Positions 62,454 to 64,000 of a DNA stretch of 64,000 nucleotides are shown here, piece after piece (the first letter of the stretch is position 1; each line of letters opens with the position of its first letter). The DNA is taken from the NCBI GenBank assembly GCA_963668605.1, contig OY764903.1, positions 6,386,001 to 6,450,000 on the forward strand. Direction: 5' to 3'. Origin of the DNA: G963668605 sp963668605 (GTDB lineage Bacteria; Acidobacteriota; Terriglobia; Bryobacterales; Bryobacteraceae). A program made the position numbers and the translations under genes. The notes under the pieces were generated by a model. The model saw only the letters and a program-made list of their open reading frames with translations. It had not been told where the DNA came from and did not search any database.

Positions 62454-64000
62454 ATGCGCGGGAATGGCAGAGTCATCGTTTGTCTGCATCTTTATCTTTT
62501 CACGGTACTTGGGGTGCTGCTGGCGCAGACTGGCGTAGGGCGCATCCAGGGCACGGCCAAAGATGCCAGTGGTGCGGTGGTTCCTAACGCAAAAGTGGTG
62601 GCCGAACACGTCGAGACCGGCACCAGCCAAGAAACGCAGTCGAACGGGGTCGGATTTTTTATTTTTCCGTCCGCGCAACCCGGGAGATACCGCGTGACCG
62701 CGGAGTCGCCAGGTTTGGAGAAGTGGCAGGGCGAGTTGCAGTTGCAGACCGGGCAGGAGGCCGCCATCGAGCCGGTGCTGAAGGTCGGCGGTACGGCAAC
62801 GGCGGTTACCGTAGCCGGCGACGTGACCCCGCTGGTCACAACGACCAGCGCCTCCCTCTCTAACGTTGTCGAGCGGGCGCGGATCGAAGAATTGCCGCTT
62901 AACGGCCGGTATTTCCAGAGCCTGATTCTACAGACGACGCCGGGACTGGAAGTCGGACTAACTTCAGATAGAAGTCCGCAGCCTTACGGCCTCCGCGATG
63001 GGGTAGTGCAGTTCTTGCAGGACGGGGCGCAGATCACTGACGCCAACCTGAACTACCTTACGAGCCGGCCGCCGGGATTAGACACGGTCCAAGAGTATCG
63101 CGTGGAGATGAGCGTGCCCGCCGCCAAGTACAGCGCGGCGGTCACCTCCGTGATCTCGACGCGCAGCGGAACCAATCAATGGCATGGCGGGCTGTTTTAC
63201 ACGGGCCGCAACAACGGCTTCGGCGTGGCGCGCCGGCGCCAGGATTTCTACGACAAACCGACGCAGTTGATCCGCAATGAATTCGGCGCCTCGCTGGGCG
63301 GGCCCGTGCGGCTGCCGCACCTGTACAACGGCAAGGACCGGACGTTCTTCTTCTTTGCCTGGGAAGGATCACGCCTCCGGACCGCGTCTTCGATGAGCAC
63401 GAGTCTTCCGACGGCCGCCATGCGGCAGGGGGATTTCAGCCAATTGACCGACGGCCAGAGCCGGCCAATTACGTTGTACGATCCCTGGAGTACGGCGGGG
63501 GCGTCGCAGAACTATTCCCGCGTGCCATATGTGGGCAACATCATCCCAATCGGCCGGCGCAGCCCCTTCGCGGCCCATTTCTACAGCGTACTGCCGGAGG
63601 CCAACCAGCCGGATATTAACCCCGCGGTGGCTTCTAACTATTTAGCGCCAGACCCGGTGAGCCAGGACGACTCGACTTACACCGTGCGCATTGACCATCG
63701 CCTGCGGGACAAGGACCAGATCTTTGGGCGCTACAGCAACGGGAACATGCTCAAGCTGCACCGGCGGCAGTCGCAGCCCATTCCGATAACAACCGACAAA
63801 CTGTGGAACAGTCACGACACCGGTGAGACAATGCAGAGCGCTGTGGTCTCGTGGAATCACGTGTTCGGGCCATCTTTCTTTATGGAGACGGTCGTGACAG
63901 GATCGCGATCAAACTGGCGTTTCTGTCTCGCGGATCCGAATGCCGCGCAAGCTCAGATCGTCTCCCCCCAACTCGGCGTGCCGAATCCGTTCAATGTCGC
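62454..64000 (+). CDS. Oar-like TonB-dependent receptor (partial)
   Basis: The frame from ATG 62454 runs off the window's right edge (515 codons seen). A signal peptide (VIVCLHLYLFTVLGVLLAQTG) is followed by a carboxypeptidase-regulatory domain (GRIQGTAKDASGAVVPNAKVVAEHVETG, about 27-110) and a plug (IEELPLNGRYFQSLILQTTPGLEV, then VQEYRVEMSVPAAKYSAAVTSVISTRSGTNQWHGGLFYTGRNN). The barrel begins with GGPVRLPHLYNGKDRTFFFFAWEGSR. It is a paralogue of the receptor at 30.1 kb. AAGGAG precedes the ATG by about 11 bases. Confidence 0.9.
   Translation, partial: MRGNGRVIVCLHLYLFTVLGVLLAQTGVGRIQGTAKDASGAVVPNAKVVAEHVETGTSQETQSNGVGFFIFPSAQPGRYRVTAESPGLEKWQGELQLQTGQEAAIEPVLKVGGTATAVTVAGDVTPLVTTTSASLSNVVERARIEELPLNGRYFQSLILQTTPGLEVGLTSDRSPQPYGLRDGVVQFLQDGAQITDANLNYLTSRPPGLDTVQEYRVEMSVPAAKYSAAVTSVISTRSGTNQWHGGLFYTGRNNGFGVARRRQDFYDKPTQLIRNEFGASLGGPVRLPHLYNGKDRTFFFFAWEGSRLRTASSMSTSLPTAAMRQGDFSQLTDGQSRPITLYDPWSTAGASQNYSRVPYVGNIIPIGRRSPFAAHFYSVLPEANQPDINPAVASNYLAPDPVSQDDSTYTVRIDHRLRDKDQIFGRYSNGNMLKLHRRQSQPIPITTDKLWNSHDTGETMQSAVVSWNHVFGPSFFMETVVTGSRSNWRFCLADPNAAQAQIVSPQLGVPNPFNV

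Overview
The window looks like a chromosome segment of an acidobacterium of the Solibacter/Bryobacter type. The evidence is a GC-rich sequence, Oar-like TonB-dependent receptors with an N-terminal carboxypeptidase-regulatory domain, three tandem secreted proteins of the Solibacter TIGR03437 type, many secreted or Tat-exported enzymes (GH172/DUF2961, DUF1080, Gfo/Idh/MocA, ADP-ribosylglycohydrolase), and lipopolysaccharide genes of a Gram-negative envelope. Assignments come from reading motifs; no database search was run.

Layout. 1-7.4 kb (minus strand): a D-aminoacylase-like gene cut by the window edge, a 2-hydroxyacid dehydrogenase, and a cobalamin-uptake operon (riboswitch, BtuB-like receptor, BtuF-like binding protein, BtuD-like ATPase, BtuC-like permease). 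7.4-12.7 kb: ClpC, a LolD-like ATPase without a permease, a one-domain Clp-type ATPase and an SDR. 12.8-17.3 kb (plus): tetrapyrrole operon (CcsA/HemX-like, hemA, hemC, cobA-hemD fusion). 17.3-20.7 kb (minus): MoxR ATPase, an unrecognised 623-residue protein and a GT2 glycosyltransferase. 21-28.2 kb (minus): acyltransferase, DUF1080 protein, the glmM-cdaR-cdaA cluster linking c-di-AMP and cell-wall precursor synthesis, DUF362 protein and a secreted unknown. 28.3-33.4 kb (plus): GH172 protein, cupin, a 53-residue zinc ribbon and an Oar-like receptor. 34-37.7 kb: a waaA-lpxK fusion, ogt and a sugar epimerase. 37.7-41.5 kb: divergent uvrA and mutY. 41.6-46.1 kb: three TIGR03437 proteins and a VirB10-like secreted protein.

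46.1-49.4 kb is a plastic zone: a two-gene IS4-like insertion sequence, a methyltransferase gene broken by a stop codon, and a wrecked DUF1016/YhcG nuclease gene. 49.4-57.1 kb returns to ordinary genes (flavoprotein, methyltransferase, ADP-ribosylglycohydrolase, TonB receptor, Gfo/Idh/MocA). 57.2-58.3 kb holds a second, truncated IS copy whose break point coincides with a highly folded, possibly RNA-encoding, 120-base block. 58.3-64 kb has an exported methyltransferase, a WG-repeat protein, a glycine-zipper protein, a 3D-domain protein, an 876-base gap and the start of another Oar-like receptor.

The observations most worth checking are: three genes that seem to start at CTG or ACG codons behind strong Shine-Dalgarno sites; the folded block at 58.1-58.25 kb; the repeated dyad in front of both IS genes; the waaA-lpxK fusion; and the MoxR/623-residue-protein pair.
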